From assembly GCA_965224225.1 (NCBI GenBank), contig CBDCZF010000020.1, positions 62,001 to 126,000 on the forward strand: a stretch of DNA of 64,000 nt, written 5' to 3'. How positions within the stretch are numbered: position 1 is the first letter of the stretch; every line of letters begins with the position of its first letter. The translations under genes were made by a program, and so were the position numbers. The notes under the pieces were generated by a model. The model had not been told where the DNA came from and made no database searches. It saw only the letters and a program-made list of their open reading frames with translations. Below, piece by piece: positions 17,917 through 26,854 of the stretch. The DNA is from CAJQQK01 sp965224225. GTDB taxonomy: Bacteria > Pseudomonadota > Alphaproteobacteria > Rhizobiales > Hyphomicrobiaceae.

Positions 17917-18391
17917 TCCATCTCTCCCTTTGCTCGGCGGGCATTACCCCGCTTCGTCATGTCGGAGACATGCTCCGCATGTACCCTCATATGAAGAGAT
18001 CCGACTTCTGAACAGGCATCGTCCGGTCGTCGTTGCCTTCTTCCAGGCTACCGCAACGATGCAACATCGAGCATGGTGCGGACCCATTCAGACCTCCCCG
18101 GGTAAGAACACTGGATGTCCCGCCGCCGCCGCTCTCACTACCGCCTCAGCCTCGGTTGGATTTTGGGCGTCGCGTTCGGAGGCACGCTCACCCCGCTGAA
18201 CCGGCCTGCACAAGAGTTCACTTGCATTCAGTGCTGCGGTTCGCCTTCGGCTTCCTCTCCACATGGCCTCGCGGCCCTGGGATTCGACAGATCGTCGATC
18301 CCCATCATGCAGTTGCCTTCAGCTCACGGTTGCTACCAACTCGCCCCGTAAAGGACTTCCACCTCCAATATAGTGCCCATGCCGGGCACAC
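17183..18391 (-). mobile_element. Group II intron remnant, 5' two-thirds
   Basis: Reading the minus strand from 18391, the element starts GTGTGCCCGGCATGGGCACT, followed by AGGTGGAAGTCC and GGGGCGAGTTGGTAGCAACC. These are typical 5'-end and domain I sequences of bacterial group II introns (GUGYG 5' splice site). About 475 bases of RNA-type sequence precede the maturase reading frame, the normal distance. The 3' part (maturase C-terminus, domains V and VI, 3' splice site) is absent: homology ends at about 17183 and foreign coding sequence follows. The element cannot splice. Confidence 0.75.
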
Positions 18392-18767
18392 CCTCTAAGT
18401 GGCTACGATGACCTAAAAATCCTCACAATGGCTGACGGCGGACATCTCATAAATGCGAACGAATTAAGAACATTTCAAACTGAGACACTACCGGCGGCCA
18501 CATAACCAGCAGAATACGACCAGCGAAGCCTTCTCGCCCCCGCGCACCTGGCAGTCGGCTTCCTGCCATTGTGCCGGCGCCGACAAATTTCTGCGGGCAG
18601 GGCTTTACAAGCTGCCGCTCAATTGTTAGATGCAGCGCTCTTTTCGCGATGCGAAGCTTACGATTCGAGCTGCCACTATCAGTGATGTCCTCATTGGAGC
18701 AACATGATCCGTTTGAAAGGTATTTTGACGATCTGACCGACGTATCACAAGTTTCAGCATCGATTGT
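18392..18767. other. Region between intron remnant and tRNA, no gene seen
   Basis: About 375 bases with no coding pattern or family motif on either strand. It presumably contains the tRNA promoter; a TTGACG at 18725-18730 is the best -35 candidate, but no matching -10 box stands out. Confidence 0.4.
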
Positions 18768-18844
<77 letters not shown>

Positions 18845-19367
18845 ATGTTTCTTTAGTAATCAAATAGATAGATCAGAGAAGAATTCCGATAGCTGATTGC
18901 TGTCGCCTGCTGGGTAACGCATGGGTAGCAGATTCACATGTGTTGCCATGTCCTTCAATTTCATCCCTGAAGTCGATAGCGGCGGGGTCTTGAACCTGCG
19001 GGTTCGCGCTCGAATTCTGTTGAGCAGAGAAAGCCGTCATTGCCTCATCATGCGGCCATGCTTTGAGCGGCGAGTTAAGCGATGTCCGCATTGCCTCGGT
19101 CATCGTCCGATGAGAATGGGGAGTCACCGGACCACAATCGGCCATGACGAGTTCGATCGTCTCAGAAGAGGAGAGGTGCCGCCGAGGCAGAGAGGCGTGA
19201 GCGTTGGCCAATATTTTCGTCGCTACGATAACCACGCCCGGACAGGCTAGGAACAAGCTTTAACCTCAGCAAACAGCGGAGTATACCTGGAGCATGCTCA
19301 TCGAAAAACGCAGCAGGAACTCTCCCGCAATGCCGCCAACCTATTTCCATTGGACTGCCATCAATCA
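18845..19367. other. Post-tRNA region without a supported gene
   Basis: About 520 bases. Frames of 109-127 codons are open on both strands at 18873-19256, but they are mutually antisense, have no recognisable domain and no convincing ribosome-binding site. It may be eroded mobile-element sequence. Confidence 0.4.
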
Positions 19368-20327
19368 ATGACATTGGTCTCCTACGAGTTCGCAACTTCC
19401 GTCGTCGACAATTTCCACACGCTATTGTCGACGCACAAAATTAATCCGCCGGCGCCTTCGAAGGTCCAGGACGATCTCTTTTCCATGGCTGAGCTGTTCG
19501 AGATCTGGTTAAATCCTCAAGACTACATCGCACAACCCTGCCTTATCCGCGCTGCTGCGGGCGCGCATGATCTTGCGTCGAAGGTCCTTTGCGCCCGCGA
19601 ACTTCCGGAATTTGAGACCGTCCTGTCACATCTGAGACTGATGGCAGAGGCCCCCGATTTCTCCCGTATCACACTAATGGACGGGAGCTCTGTGCGGGAT
19701 GACTTGTCGCGGAAGTATGCCGAACTCTATCTTGCGTGCCTTGCAATTCACTGCGGTACTGGACTTACACTCGACGATCCAGTCAATTCCAAGGGAGACA
19801 ATCCTGATGTCATGATGCAGTTTGAAGGGAAGACCTGGGCGCTCGCTGTTAAGACGATATCGAGCACGCAGGGTCAATCAGTCTACGAAAATATCGCGGG
19901 CGCGGCTAAGCAGATCGAACGCTCATCGGCGGAGGCGGGTCTTGTCGTCATTAATGCGAAGAATGTCATCCCGCACGACACCATCTGGAAGAACGAATAC
20001 GGAAACCTCGACGAGGCCGTGGCGGCCCTGAAGGCAGTGGCATCAGAGATCTGCACCAATGCTTCCGACAACCGGCCTAATGAGGAATGGCAAGATATTT
20101 TCCGAGGCGAGTCGACCGTCGCCCCTGTTCTCTTCATATTGCAGACAGTAGCGCGCATCCAGCTGGGTACGGGCCTTGTCCCCACTCCCATCAAGGTGAT
20201 TGCTTGGGATCCCTTCGGACGCTCCCCCTATGGTGATGCCAAGGAGCTTGCCGAAAGCTTAAATATGGTGGCGGCAAGTCTCCTTGGCGCGGAACCACCC
20301 GCTCATCTGCGTCCGATGAGCAGCTAA
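19368..20327 (+). CDS. Uncharacterised protein, possible PD-(D/E)XK-like fold
   Basis: A 319-residue intact frame from ATG 19368 (a TTG 18 bases earlier is possible); I do not recognise the family with certainty. The N-terminal ~100 residues are helical. Residues about 108-170 read KYAELYLACLAIHCGTG, GDNPDVMMQFEGKTWALAVK and GAAKQIERSSAEAGLVVINA. That order (helix with Glu, PD-V strand, x-x-K strand, helix, hydrophobic strand) resembles restriction-endonuclease-like folds, except that the usual Glu of ExK is Ala (ALAVK). It contains no signal peptide or membrane segment. It sits between tRNA-fMet and an IS1595 transposase, opposite a decayed SF1 helicase, a setting typical of eroded defence islands. 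The nuclease idea is inference. Confidence 0.55.
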   Translation: MTLVSYEFATSVVDNFHTLLSTHKINPPAPSKVQDDLFSMAELFEIWLNPQDYIAQPCLIRAAAGAHDLASKVLCARELPEFETVLSHLRLMAEAPDFSRITLMDGSSVRDDLSRKYAELYLACLAIHCGTGLTLDDPVNSKGDNPDVMMQFEGKTWALAVKTISSTQGQSVYENIAGAAKQIERSSAEAGLVVINAKNVIPHDTIWKNEYGNLDEAVAALKAVASEICTNASDNRPNEEWQDIFRGESTVAPVLFILQTVARIQLGTGLVPTPIKVIAWDPFGRSPYGDAKELAESLNMVAASLLGAEPPAHLRPMSS

Positions 20328-20653
20328 TGAAGCGAGGCCAGAGGAAGCTGCCATTGGGCCAACCCATTGCTGCGCCTGCCGATCAACATGGCGACACGAC
20401 CGGAGTACCTAGTCAGCGGACATTATTTGCAGGCGCAGGCGGCGCAACTCCTCACACTTCTCGCTGCAGCGTATCGCAGTTGCGCCAAGAACGCTTCACG
20501 CTTGTCTCGATCTGTCGAGAAGGCCCAACCGGAAAGCAACCGTGGTCCAGGAACGCCCTTGCTATTTGGCTCGCCTATCAATTTCCACGGCTCTGTTCTG
20601 CCTGAATGTTGTGACACCTAGCTGACAGACGGTTCATCACCAGCGAGGATACC
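20328..20653. other. Gap before IS1595 transposase, no recognised gene
   Basis: About 325 bases. Two overlapping plus-strand frames (about 84-92 codons) run through it, one starting on the stop codon of the previous gene (TAATG), but neither resembles a known protein. The IS1595 left end probably lies near 20620: AGCTGACAGACGGTTC matches the complement of CGCTAACTCATGGCTC after the transposase at 11 of 18 positions, which is weak. Confidence 0.35.
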
Positions 20654-21601
20654 ATGAAGGCTCAGGATTTTCAGGCACTTGTCGGGCAGTTGGGGGATCT
20701 CAGCCAAGTCCAGCGCGAGGCGCTGGTCGAGGCGCTGACGGCGACGGGCTCGGACGAGGAGGTCGTCGCTCTGATCGAGACGCGGTTCGCCGCGGCGCCG
20801 GCCTGCGGCCATTGCGGTGCGAGTGACTTCAAGCCATGGGGCTCGGCCTCCGGTCTCAAGCGCTACATGTGCAAGGCGTGCGAGCGCACCTTCAACGCGC
20901 TGACGGGCACGCCGCTGGCAGGGCTCAGGCTGCGCGAGAAGTGGCTCGACTATGCCCGCGCACTCGTCGACGGTGTCAGCCTACGCAAGGCGGCAGCGCG
21001 CACCGACATTCATCTGGAGACATCGTTCCGCTGGCGTCATCGTTTCCTCGCGGCGGCCAAGGACAAGAAGGCTGGCGCCGTAACCGGCATCGTCGAGGCG
21101 GACGAGACATTCATTCTCAAGTCGGCCAAGGGCTCGCGCAAATTGGTCGGCCGAGCGCCCAGGAAACGTGGCGGCAAGGCCAAGAAACCGGGACTTTCCA
21201 CAGACGAGCACGATGCCATTCTGATCGTCCGCGATCGCCATGGCGAGACCACCGATGCGATCCTCACCGACCTCAGCGCTGAGGCGATCGGCGCGCACTT
21301 GAAGCCCGTCGTCGCTAAAGACGCCGTGCTCATCACCGACGGCAACAAGTCTTACGAGGCGTTCGCGGCCGAGACCGGCATCACCCAGATGGCGCTTGTT
21401 GCTGCGCAAGGTGAGCGGACCATTGGCTGCTATCACACCCAGAACGTCAGCGCCTACCAGAGCCGCTTTAAGGGCTGGATGGCGCGCTTCAAGGGCGTCG
21501 CTTCGAAATATCTGCCGAGTTATCTCGGCTGGCGCCGCATGATTGAGCGGGACGGCGATCGACTTACGCCCCGCCACTGCCTGGCTGGAGCCATGAGTTA
21601 G
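20654..21601 (+). CDS. IS1595-family transposase (ISXO2-like)
   Basis: A 315-residue transposase. The N-terminal zinc ribbon is clear: PACGHCGASDFKPWGSASG followed by YMCKACERTFNALTGTPLAG, giving CxxC...CxxC. A helix-turn-helix-like GVSLRKAAARTDIHLETSFRWRHRF follows, then the ISXO2 DDE-type domain GIVEADETFILKSAKGSRKL (first Asp), VLITDGNKSYEAFA (second Asp) and YHTQNVSAYQSRFKGWMARFKGVASKYL (the H/Q-N-type third site of IS1595, with the characteristic N-x-R-K/R-F pattern). It appears full length and uninterrupted. Target duplications and clear terminal repeats could not be identified by eye. Confidence 0.88.
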   Translation: MKAQDFQALVGQLGDLSQVQREALVEALTATGSDEEVVALIETRFAAAPACGHCGASDFKPWGSASGLKRYMCKACERTFNALTGTPLAGLRLREKWLDYARALVDGVSLRKAAARTDIHLETSFRWRHRFLAAAKDKKAGAVTGIVEADETFILKSAKGSRKLVGRAPRKRGGKAKKPGLSTDEHDAILIVRDRHGETTDAILTDLSAEAIGAHLKPVVAKDAVLITDGNKSYEAFAAETGITQMALVAAQGERTIGCYHTQNVSAYQSRFKGWMARFKGVASKYLPSYLGWRRMIERDGDRLTPRHCLAGAMS

Positions 21602-21812
21602 CGGGGAAATCTACATTGGAGCCGAACAGAGCCATTTCCACAGCTCGATCCAACGCTTTGGCACGGGACAGATTCGATGATCGTCTGTGCAATACTGAAT
21701 GAGACTTGGGAGCGATTCGTTTCTCGTCATCTTAAAATCCGTCGCAAAGCAGCAGTCTATCCTTTTGCATTCACAGGTAATCACATTGAGACAAACAGCG
21801 TCGCCCCTCTTA

Positions 21813-22916
21813 TCAAAGGCGACGTTTCGTCGGTCGAGTCGCAACGCTTTGCTGTTCGGGCATATAGTGGTTAAGGACTCGAAAGACGCCAGCGTCTTTC
21901 CAGAGTTGTCTATTCCCAATTACATAAAGTGCAGATTTTGCTCGCGTGACCGCCACGTTGACGAGGTTTGGGCGTCCGCCTGCCCAGTTGCGAGCTCCAT
22001 TCTGTGATTGTGCTTGCGCGCCAAGCACGAAGAAGACAGTTCCGGCTTCCCGGCCTTGAACTGTGTGCACCGTGCCGACATGCTCATAAGTCCATCGGTC
22101 CGGGTCTTCGACCCAGCCATCAAGTATGCCGTTTCGCTTGAGTTCCTGGCGCAGATTGTCCTGAACGATCACAAACGGCGTAACTACATACACGTCCGCT
22201 CGCGCTCCGCTGCCCCGTAGGGTGTGAAGCAACTCGATTAGTTTTTGTGCTTCTTCGGTACACCACTTGTCGGGGCCTGGCGTGCCAACAATGTCAATCC
22301 AGCAATACGGACCAAGGGGAAGAGCATCACCGCTCGGCCTTTTGGCCTGTACCATCAAGTTCGAGTAGGCAATCTCGTTGGAAATCTCGAACATAGGGCT
22401 GTCGCAGCGGCGATGGACGAGAAGTGGTGATCCAACGTCTCGGTGACCGCTGCCAATCGGAAACCGCGCGCAATATGGACTGGCCGCATCAGCAAGCGTC
22501 TGAACCGAAGCTTCCGGCGCATTGTAGCTCAGCGCCTCCACCCCGAAGTAAGCGCAAATCTCTTCAGTTAGCGTATTGGGAAGTGTGACAACCGGTTCGA
22601 TCTGCAGCGGATCCCCGACAACAACCGCTCGCTTTGATCGCATGATCGCACCCACAGCGGCTTGAGGCAGTGCCTGGCCCGCCTCATCAACCAGCAGCCA
22701 TCCCAGTGCTTCCGGCTCCAACCGCGAAAACATTCGATGCACGGAGGCAAACGTCGTCGATACGACCGGCACGACCATGAAGAAGGTTGACCACAGATCG
22801 GGAAGCAGCTGATCTTTCTGCAGCGTGCCCAGCGATCTGGTCCCGAACGATTCCGTTAAGATCGCCAGGTTTTGTCTAATCTTGTCTGCGCAGCAATCAA
22901 CGAAGGCCTTATGGAC
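21813..22916 (-). pseudogene. SF1 helicase, C-terminal portion, separated by IS21
   Basis: The C-terminal 367 codons of a DNA2/NAM7-type superfamily 1 helicase. Motif II reads LLVDEAGQALPQAAVGA, motif III VVVGDPLQIEPVVTLP, later motifs HTVQGREAGTVFFVLG (motif V) and NLVNVAVTRAKSALYVIGN (motif VI with the arginine). The frame continues from the piece at 25519-26600: removing the IS21 and one TATGGAC copy joins AAMAVH to KAFVDCCADKIRQ in frame. Without its N-terminal half it lacks motif I, so it is not a functional helicase. The natural stop codon is retained at 21813. Confidence 0.9.
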
Positions 22917-23066
22917 TGTCAATCGGCGCCGAAAATTGACCCCGGATCGGCGTTCAATTTTGACCCCACCCCCACGGGTTCAGCATTTCCGCCCGAAGTG
23001 GTTCTGAAGCGGGGGCTTGTAGGGGCATGATCACGGTGGAGACGATTGGGCGAGTGCGCCATGACT
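22917..23066. repeat. Left long terminal inverted repeat of IS21 copy A
   Basis: About 150 bases that match, inverted and imperfectly, the right end at 25359-25518. The match includes two ATCGGC...TTGACCCC units near the tip (probable transposase-binding repeats), the GGGGTGGGGTC / GGGGGCTTGTAGGGG segments, and an extra copy of the first 13 codons of istA (ATG at 23027 on the plus strand). Confidence 0.85.
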
Positions 23067-23080
23067 CGGGCTGGCGCACG

Positions 23081-23809
23081 TCAGGAGCGGTTCTTGAAGC
23101 GCCAGCTGTCGTTGCCGGTCTCGATGATGTCGCAGTGATGCGTGAGGCGGTCGAGCAGCGCAGTCGTCATCTTGGCGTCGCCGAACACACTGGGCCATTC
23201 GGCGAATGCAAGGTTGGTCGTCACGATGATCGAGGTGCGCTCGTAAAGCCGGCTGATCAGGTGGAACAACAGTTGGCCGCCCGATTGCGCGAACGGCAGG
23301 TAGCCGAGTTCGTCGAGGATGACGAGGTCGACGCGGTTGAGTGCGTCGGCGGTGCGGCCCTGGCGATCGAGCTTCACTTCGGTCTCGAGCCGATTGACCA
23401 GGTCGACGACGTTGAAGAAGCGCGCCTTGCGGCCCGCCCGGATGCATTGGCGCGCGATGGCGATCGCGATGTGCGTCTTGCCGGTGCCTGTGCCGCCGAC
23501 CAGGACGACGTTGCGCTGATCGTCCAGGAAGCTGCCCTGGCCAAGCGTCTCGATCGCCTCGGCGTTGATCGGCGTCTCGGCGAGATCGAGTTCGGCAAGC
23601 TCCTTGGCCAGCGGCAGCTTGGCAATCGTCATCTGGTAATTGATCGAGCGCGCCTGCTTGGCGGCGATCTCGGCCTTGAGCAGGGCCGCCAGAACCTTCT
23701 CGACGCCCTGGCGCCGCTTGATGCCGGCGGTGACGATGTCGTCGTAAGCCGCCCTCATGCCGGAGAGGCTCAACGTGCGCATCAACTCGAGGATCTCATG
23801 GCGCTCCAT
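23081..23809 (-). CDS. istB: IS21 transposition helper ATPase IstB
   Basis: A 242-residue AAA+ protein that oligomerises on target DNA and recruits IstA. N-terminal helical domain MERHEILELMRTLSLSGMRA, Walker A VLVGGTGTGKTHIAIAI (about 98-114), Walker B VDLVILDELGYLPF, sensor-type TSIIVTTNLAFAEWPSVFGD and the arginine-containing ALLDRLTHHCDIIETGNDSWRFK. The start ATG overlaps the istA stop by one base (TGATG), so translation is coupled. It is intact, unlike the second copy at 48797. Confidence 0.95.
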   Translation of the reverse strand: MERHEILELMRTLSLSGMRAAYDDIVTAGIKRRQGVEKVLAALLKAEIAAKQARSINYQMTIAKLPLAKELAELDLAETPINAEAIETLGQGSFLDDQRNVVLVGGTGTGKTHIAIAIARQCIRAGRKARFFNVVDLVNRLETEVKLDRQGRTADALNRVDLVILDELGYLPFAQSGGQLLFHLISRLYERTSIIVTTNLAFAEWPSVFGDAKMTTALLDRLTHHCDIIETGNDSWRFKNRS

Positions 23810-25398
23810 CACACCACCTCCAATGCGGAAACGGGATCGGCCGCAAGGCGAGGTTGGCCAATCAGGCCATCGTAGCGCGCGCAATCGGCAAGCGGTGGTG
23901 ATGCGAGTTGCAACCGCTCCGGCGTCATGACCGGTGCCGGTGGCTCCGGTTGCTGTTGGCGGTAAAGCACATTGAGGATCACATCGGCGCTGACCACCTG
24001 TGCCGCGAGCGCTTCCGTGCACGCCGCCTCAACCGCTGCCATGCCGTCGGTCAGGACAGCGGTGAGGATCCGGACCATCTGCCGGTCGCCGTCGTCAGAT
24101 CCGGCAAGGCGGCGGCGCACACGGCCAAGGGAGCCCGGCAGAACCCAGCCCTTGAACGGCGCGCCATTGCGCAATGCGCCGGGTTTCTTTGCCAGAACAG
24201 GGACATAGTGCCAGGGGTTATAGATTGTCTGCGCCTTGGCGAACGAGCGCTCGTGTTCGCCGACAATCTCGCCATCCTGCTTGATGACGATGCGATCAGC
24301 GTAAGCGTAAACATCAACCGGCCGACCAACGGCCTTGGCCATCACCGAGTACTTGTTCTTGTCGAAGGTGACGAGGCATGTCTTGGAGACCGCGGCCGTT
24401 ACGCTGCGAAAGCCATCGAACGGGCTGGCATATGGAACGAGGCTCGCGCGTTCGACCTCGAACATCTCGAAGATCGAACGATCCTTGTGCTCGGGATGCG
24501 CGTGTGCCTTGGCCCAGGCGATGCACCGGTCGATCAGATAAGCGTTGAGTTCGGCCAGGCTTGAGAACTTGAGCCTTGGTGTGAAGATGGCACGCCGCAT
24601 CACGCCGACATCGTGCTGGAAGCGCGTCTCCGACACGACATTCTCTACCTGCCCCTTCTCCCACCCCGCTGCCGGTGTGCACGCCGTCGCCTCGACGAGA
24701 TGGTGGCTTAGCATCTGCTGGAAGCGGCGGTTGAACTGGCGTTCCTTGCCGACAAACACAGCATCGACGGCGGTCTTCATGTTGTCGTAGATGCCGCGCC
24801 GGCAGGCGCCCTTGAAGAACCGGAATGCCTGGTCATGGGCGTCATGCCGGAGGCATGCTTCCAGCATGACAACCATCTCCTGGGCTTCGCGCAGATAGGC
24901 ACGCAACAACGGCATGCGGCTGTGGCAGAGCCTGACGTGCGCCACCTTCACGGTCATCACGCTACCTGCGATCACGACGATCTCGTGGCTCCAGTCAAAC
25001 TGATACGCCTCACCGGGATCGAAGTGCAGCGGCACATACGCCTCGGCCAGCCGGGCACCGTGGGCTTCTTGCCAGCGCCAGCCATAGCGGCGCACCGCAT
25101 CATAGCCGCCCTGGTAGCCAGCCAGACGCAACTCTTCGAACATCTGCAGGTATGTCAGGCGTTCGCGCTTGGCTTTCTTCGCGTTCTCTTCGAGCAGGCC
25201 ATCGAGCTGATCGGCAAAACCGCCGAGCTTGCGATGAGGCTGTGTTTTGCGTTCATAGCGATGTTCGGTCTCCTCGCCGCGCACAATTGTACGCACCGTG
25301 TTCCGCGCCAGCCGAAGCTCCCGCGAGATCTCCTTGATCTTCTTGCCCTTGACGTGAAAGTCATGGCGCACTCGCCCGATCGTCTCCACCGTGATCAT
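23809..25398 (-). CDS. istA: IS21 transposase IstA
   Basis: A 529-residue DDE transposase. Helix-turn-helix at the N-terminus (KKIKEISRELRLARNTVRTIVRG), a second DNA-binding region, the retroviral-integrase core with DPGEAYQFDWSHEIVVIAG (first Asp), GIYDNMKTAVDAVFVG (second Asp) and GQVENVVSETRFQHD (Glu), and a C-terminal beta-barrel-like region. Length is typical. It starts 120 bases inside the right end. Confidence 0.95.
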   Translation of the reverse strand: MITVETIGRVRHDFHVKGKKIKEISRELRLARNTVRTIVRGEETEHRYERKTQPHRKLGGFADQLDGLLEENAKKAKRERLTYLQMFEELRLAGYQGGYDAVRRYGWRWQEAHGARLAEAYVPLHFDPGEAYQFDWSHEIVVIAGSVMTVKVAHVRLCHSRMPLLRAYLREAQEMVVMLEACLRHDAHDQAFRFFKGACRRGIYDNMKTAVDAVFVGKERQFNRRFQQMLSHHLVEATACTPAAGWEKGQVENVVSETRFQHDVGVMRRAIFTPRLKFSSLAELNAYLIDRCIAWAKAHAHPEHKDRSIFEMFEVERASLVPYASPFDGFRSVTAAVSKTCLVTFDKNKYSVMAKAVGRPVDVYAYADRIVIKQDGEIVGEHERSFAKAQTIYNPWHYVPVLAKKPGALRNGAPFKGWVLPGSLGRVRRRLAGSDDGDRQMVRILTAVLTDGMAAVEAACTEALAAQVVSADVILNVLYRQQQPEPPAPVMTPERLQLASPPLADCARYDGLIGQPRLAADPVSALEVV

Positions 25399-25518
25399 CC
25401 CCCTACAAGCCCCCGCTCCAGAATCACTTCGAGCGGAGATGTTGAGCCCGTGGGGGTGGGGTCAAAATTGAACGCCGATTACCCCCGCAAAGGGGTCAAA
25501 ATTGCATGCCGATTCACA
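25359..25518. repeat. Right long terminal inverted repeat of IS21 copy A
   Basis: About 160 bases, partner of the left repeat at 22917-23066. It contains two tandem CAATTTTGACCCC units and the real istA start codon (25398). The inner limit of the match is the codon series for RVRHD. Confidence 0.85.
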
Positions 25519-26600
25519 TATGGACCGCCATTGCGGCTTCAAACACCTGATCGCGCTCCAGGCACGCCGCTTCATCAAACCACAGATGCGCAATCTGCTT
25601 TGCTTCATGGCCCTCATCAAAGAAGGACGTGTCGGGGACGGACGCGCCTATAGATGAGCAAGCATGAGCAATTTGTTCTTCGAGCGCACCGTGTTCGGTC
25701 TGAAGCTGTTCCAAGTTTGCCTGAAGCTGCGCTTGCCGGGCATGATGGCCAGTCAGCTGCGCCTCTGATCTTTGCAGCGCCTCATGCGCGGCTTTCTTAC
25801 GGCCTATTTCATCGCGATGTTGACTGAGAAGTCTTTGCTCCTTTGCCTTCCAGGCCTTGGCAGTCTTTGTCCCGAATAGCCGCGCAAAGAAGCCGGGTTT
25901 AATTTCGCTGTGAGCGCGCAGCTCATCTTGCGCTGCCTGAAGCTTTGCCTCTTGAATTTCAAGGTTTGACCTCAATGCCGCTTGTGCTCGTACCATCTCA
26001 TCGATTGAGGACTCAGCTACAATGATGACCTGCTGCGTGTTGCCGATTTCCGTCGCAAGCTGGCCGACCCTCACTATAGCTTCATGGACACGTTGGAGTC
26101 TGTCACGTGTTTGCTGTGCCTGGCTTGAGACATCCTGAAACCTGTTTCGTGCACTTTCCCAGGCTGCCTTGGCCTCTTTCCTGTTGTTGGGCGGAGCCTC
26201 CCCGACGATCACCTCACGCAGACGTTTGACCGGCGGTCCATCCTCTTGTGGCTCCGATACATACTGGGGCACACCTGCTGCGTGATTGAGATAGGTTGAG
26301 AACCCGCGTTCTTCGTCACGCCAAAACTTCTGCGCGAATTGAAAGCGGTTGGAGGCATTGCCAAGCACAGCCGCAATCGCCCCCCATGTCTCTCGCTCCA
26401 GAACGTTGTCCGATATCGATGGGAAATATCTGAGAGCGGTGGTATCAGATGCAATCGCTTCGAGCGCTGGCAGTTCGGCGCTGACGTTTTCGACCGCTTT
26501 GTTGTTCGAAGAGGTCACGACCATCTCGAACCCCTTTAAGCGCTCATCCAATTTGTGAAGCTTGATGGTGGCGCCCTGCCGCTGCATCGACTGGTTCGTG
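25519..26600 (-). pseudogene. SF1 helicase, middle portion with coiled coil, N-terminus lost
   Basis: About 355 codons of the same helicase as 21813-22916. They begin near LHKLDERLKGFEMVVTSSNNKAVENVSAELPALEAI, which is motif Ia of the family. A long charged coiled-coil insertion (about 25690-26110) follows, containing a hydrophobic EIKPGFFARLFGTKTAKAWKAKEQ segment. It ends at AAMAVH where IS21 inserted. Motif I (Walker A, GPPGTGKT type) and everything upstream are missing, replaced by an IS3 transposase fragment at about 26600. Confidence 0.85.
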
Positions 26601-26604
26601 GCGT

Positions 26605-26845
26605 GAAAAGCCCGGTCACGCCAGCCGACAATCTTGCGTGCATAGGCATCGATCACGAACGCCACGTAGACGAAGCCCGCCCACGTGGAAACGTAGGTGA
26701 AATCCGAGACCTACAACGCGTCCGGGCGCGGCGCCTTGAACTGCCGATTGACCCAATCGAACGGGCACGGCCGGGCCGGATCGGCAACCGTCGTGCGCGT
26801 GGCCCTGCCGCGGATCACGCTCTCTTCAAAAGCGGCAATCCCGTC
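26605..26845 (-). pseudogene. IS3-family transposase (OrfB) fragment with nonsense mutation
   Basis: Minus-strand translation gives VIRGRATRTTVADPARPCPF, DWVNRQFKAPRPDAL, a TAG stop where the family has Trp (LWVSDF), then VSDFTYVSTWAGFVYVAFV and IDAYARKIVGWR. This is the start of the integrase core of IS3-type OrfB, including the first catalytic Asp in VSDFTY. Both ends are missing: it abuts the methyltransferase stop on one side and helicase sequence on the other. Confidence 0.85.
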
Positions 26846-26854
26846 CTACCCGAA

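Larger units (their letters stand above)
22917..25518 (-). mobile_element. IS21-family element, complete copy A
   Basis: A 2602-bp element with ends TGTCAATCGGCGCC (left) and, complemented, TGTGAATCGGCATGC (right), each followed by AATTGACCCC or AATTTTGACCCC. It is flanked by a perfect 7-bp direct repeat TATGGAC at 22910-22916 and 25519-25525, a proper IS21 target duplication. It carries istA then istB on the minus strand. Near-identical copies lie at 48633-51135 and, partially, at 59008-59563. The intact duplications show that this copy arrived by simple transposition into the helicase gene. Confidence 0.95.

Noticed and set aside
18873..19256. Overlapping open frames on both strands after the tRNA, considered as an integrase remnant
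   Set aside because: No catalytic Arg/His/Tyr pattern of a tyrosine recombinase in any frame.
23027..23875. A 282-codon plus-strand frame over istB
   Set aside because: Antisense to istB. It opens from the duplicated istA start in the left repeat and has no recognisable protein pattern, so it is reported only as a feature of the repeat.
25480..25500. CCCCGCAA near the IS21 right end as a possible second tRNA attachment site
   Set aside because: Only about eight bases agree with the tRNA 3' end, and it is part of the IS21 terminal repeat, present also in copy B.
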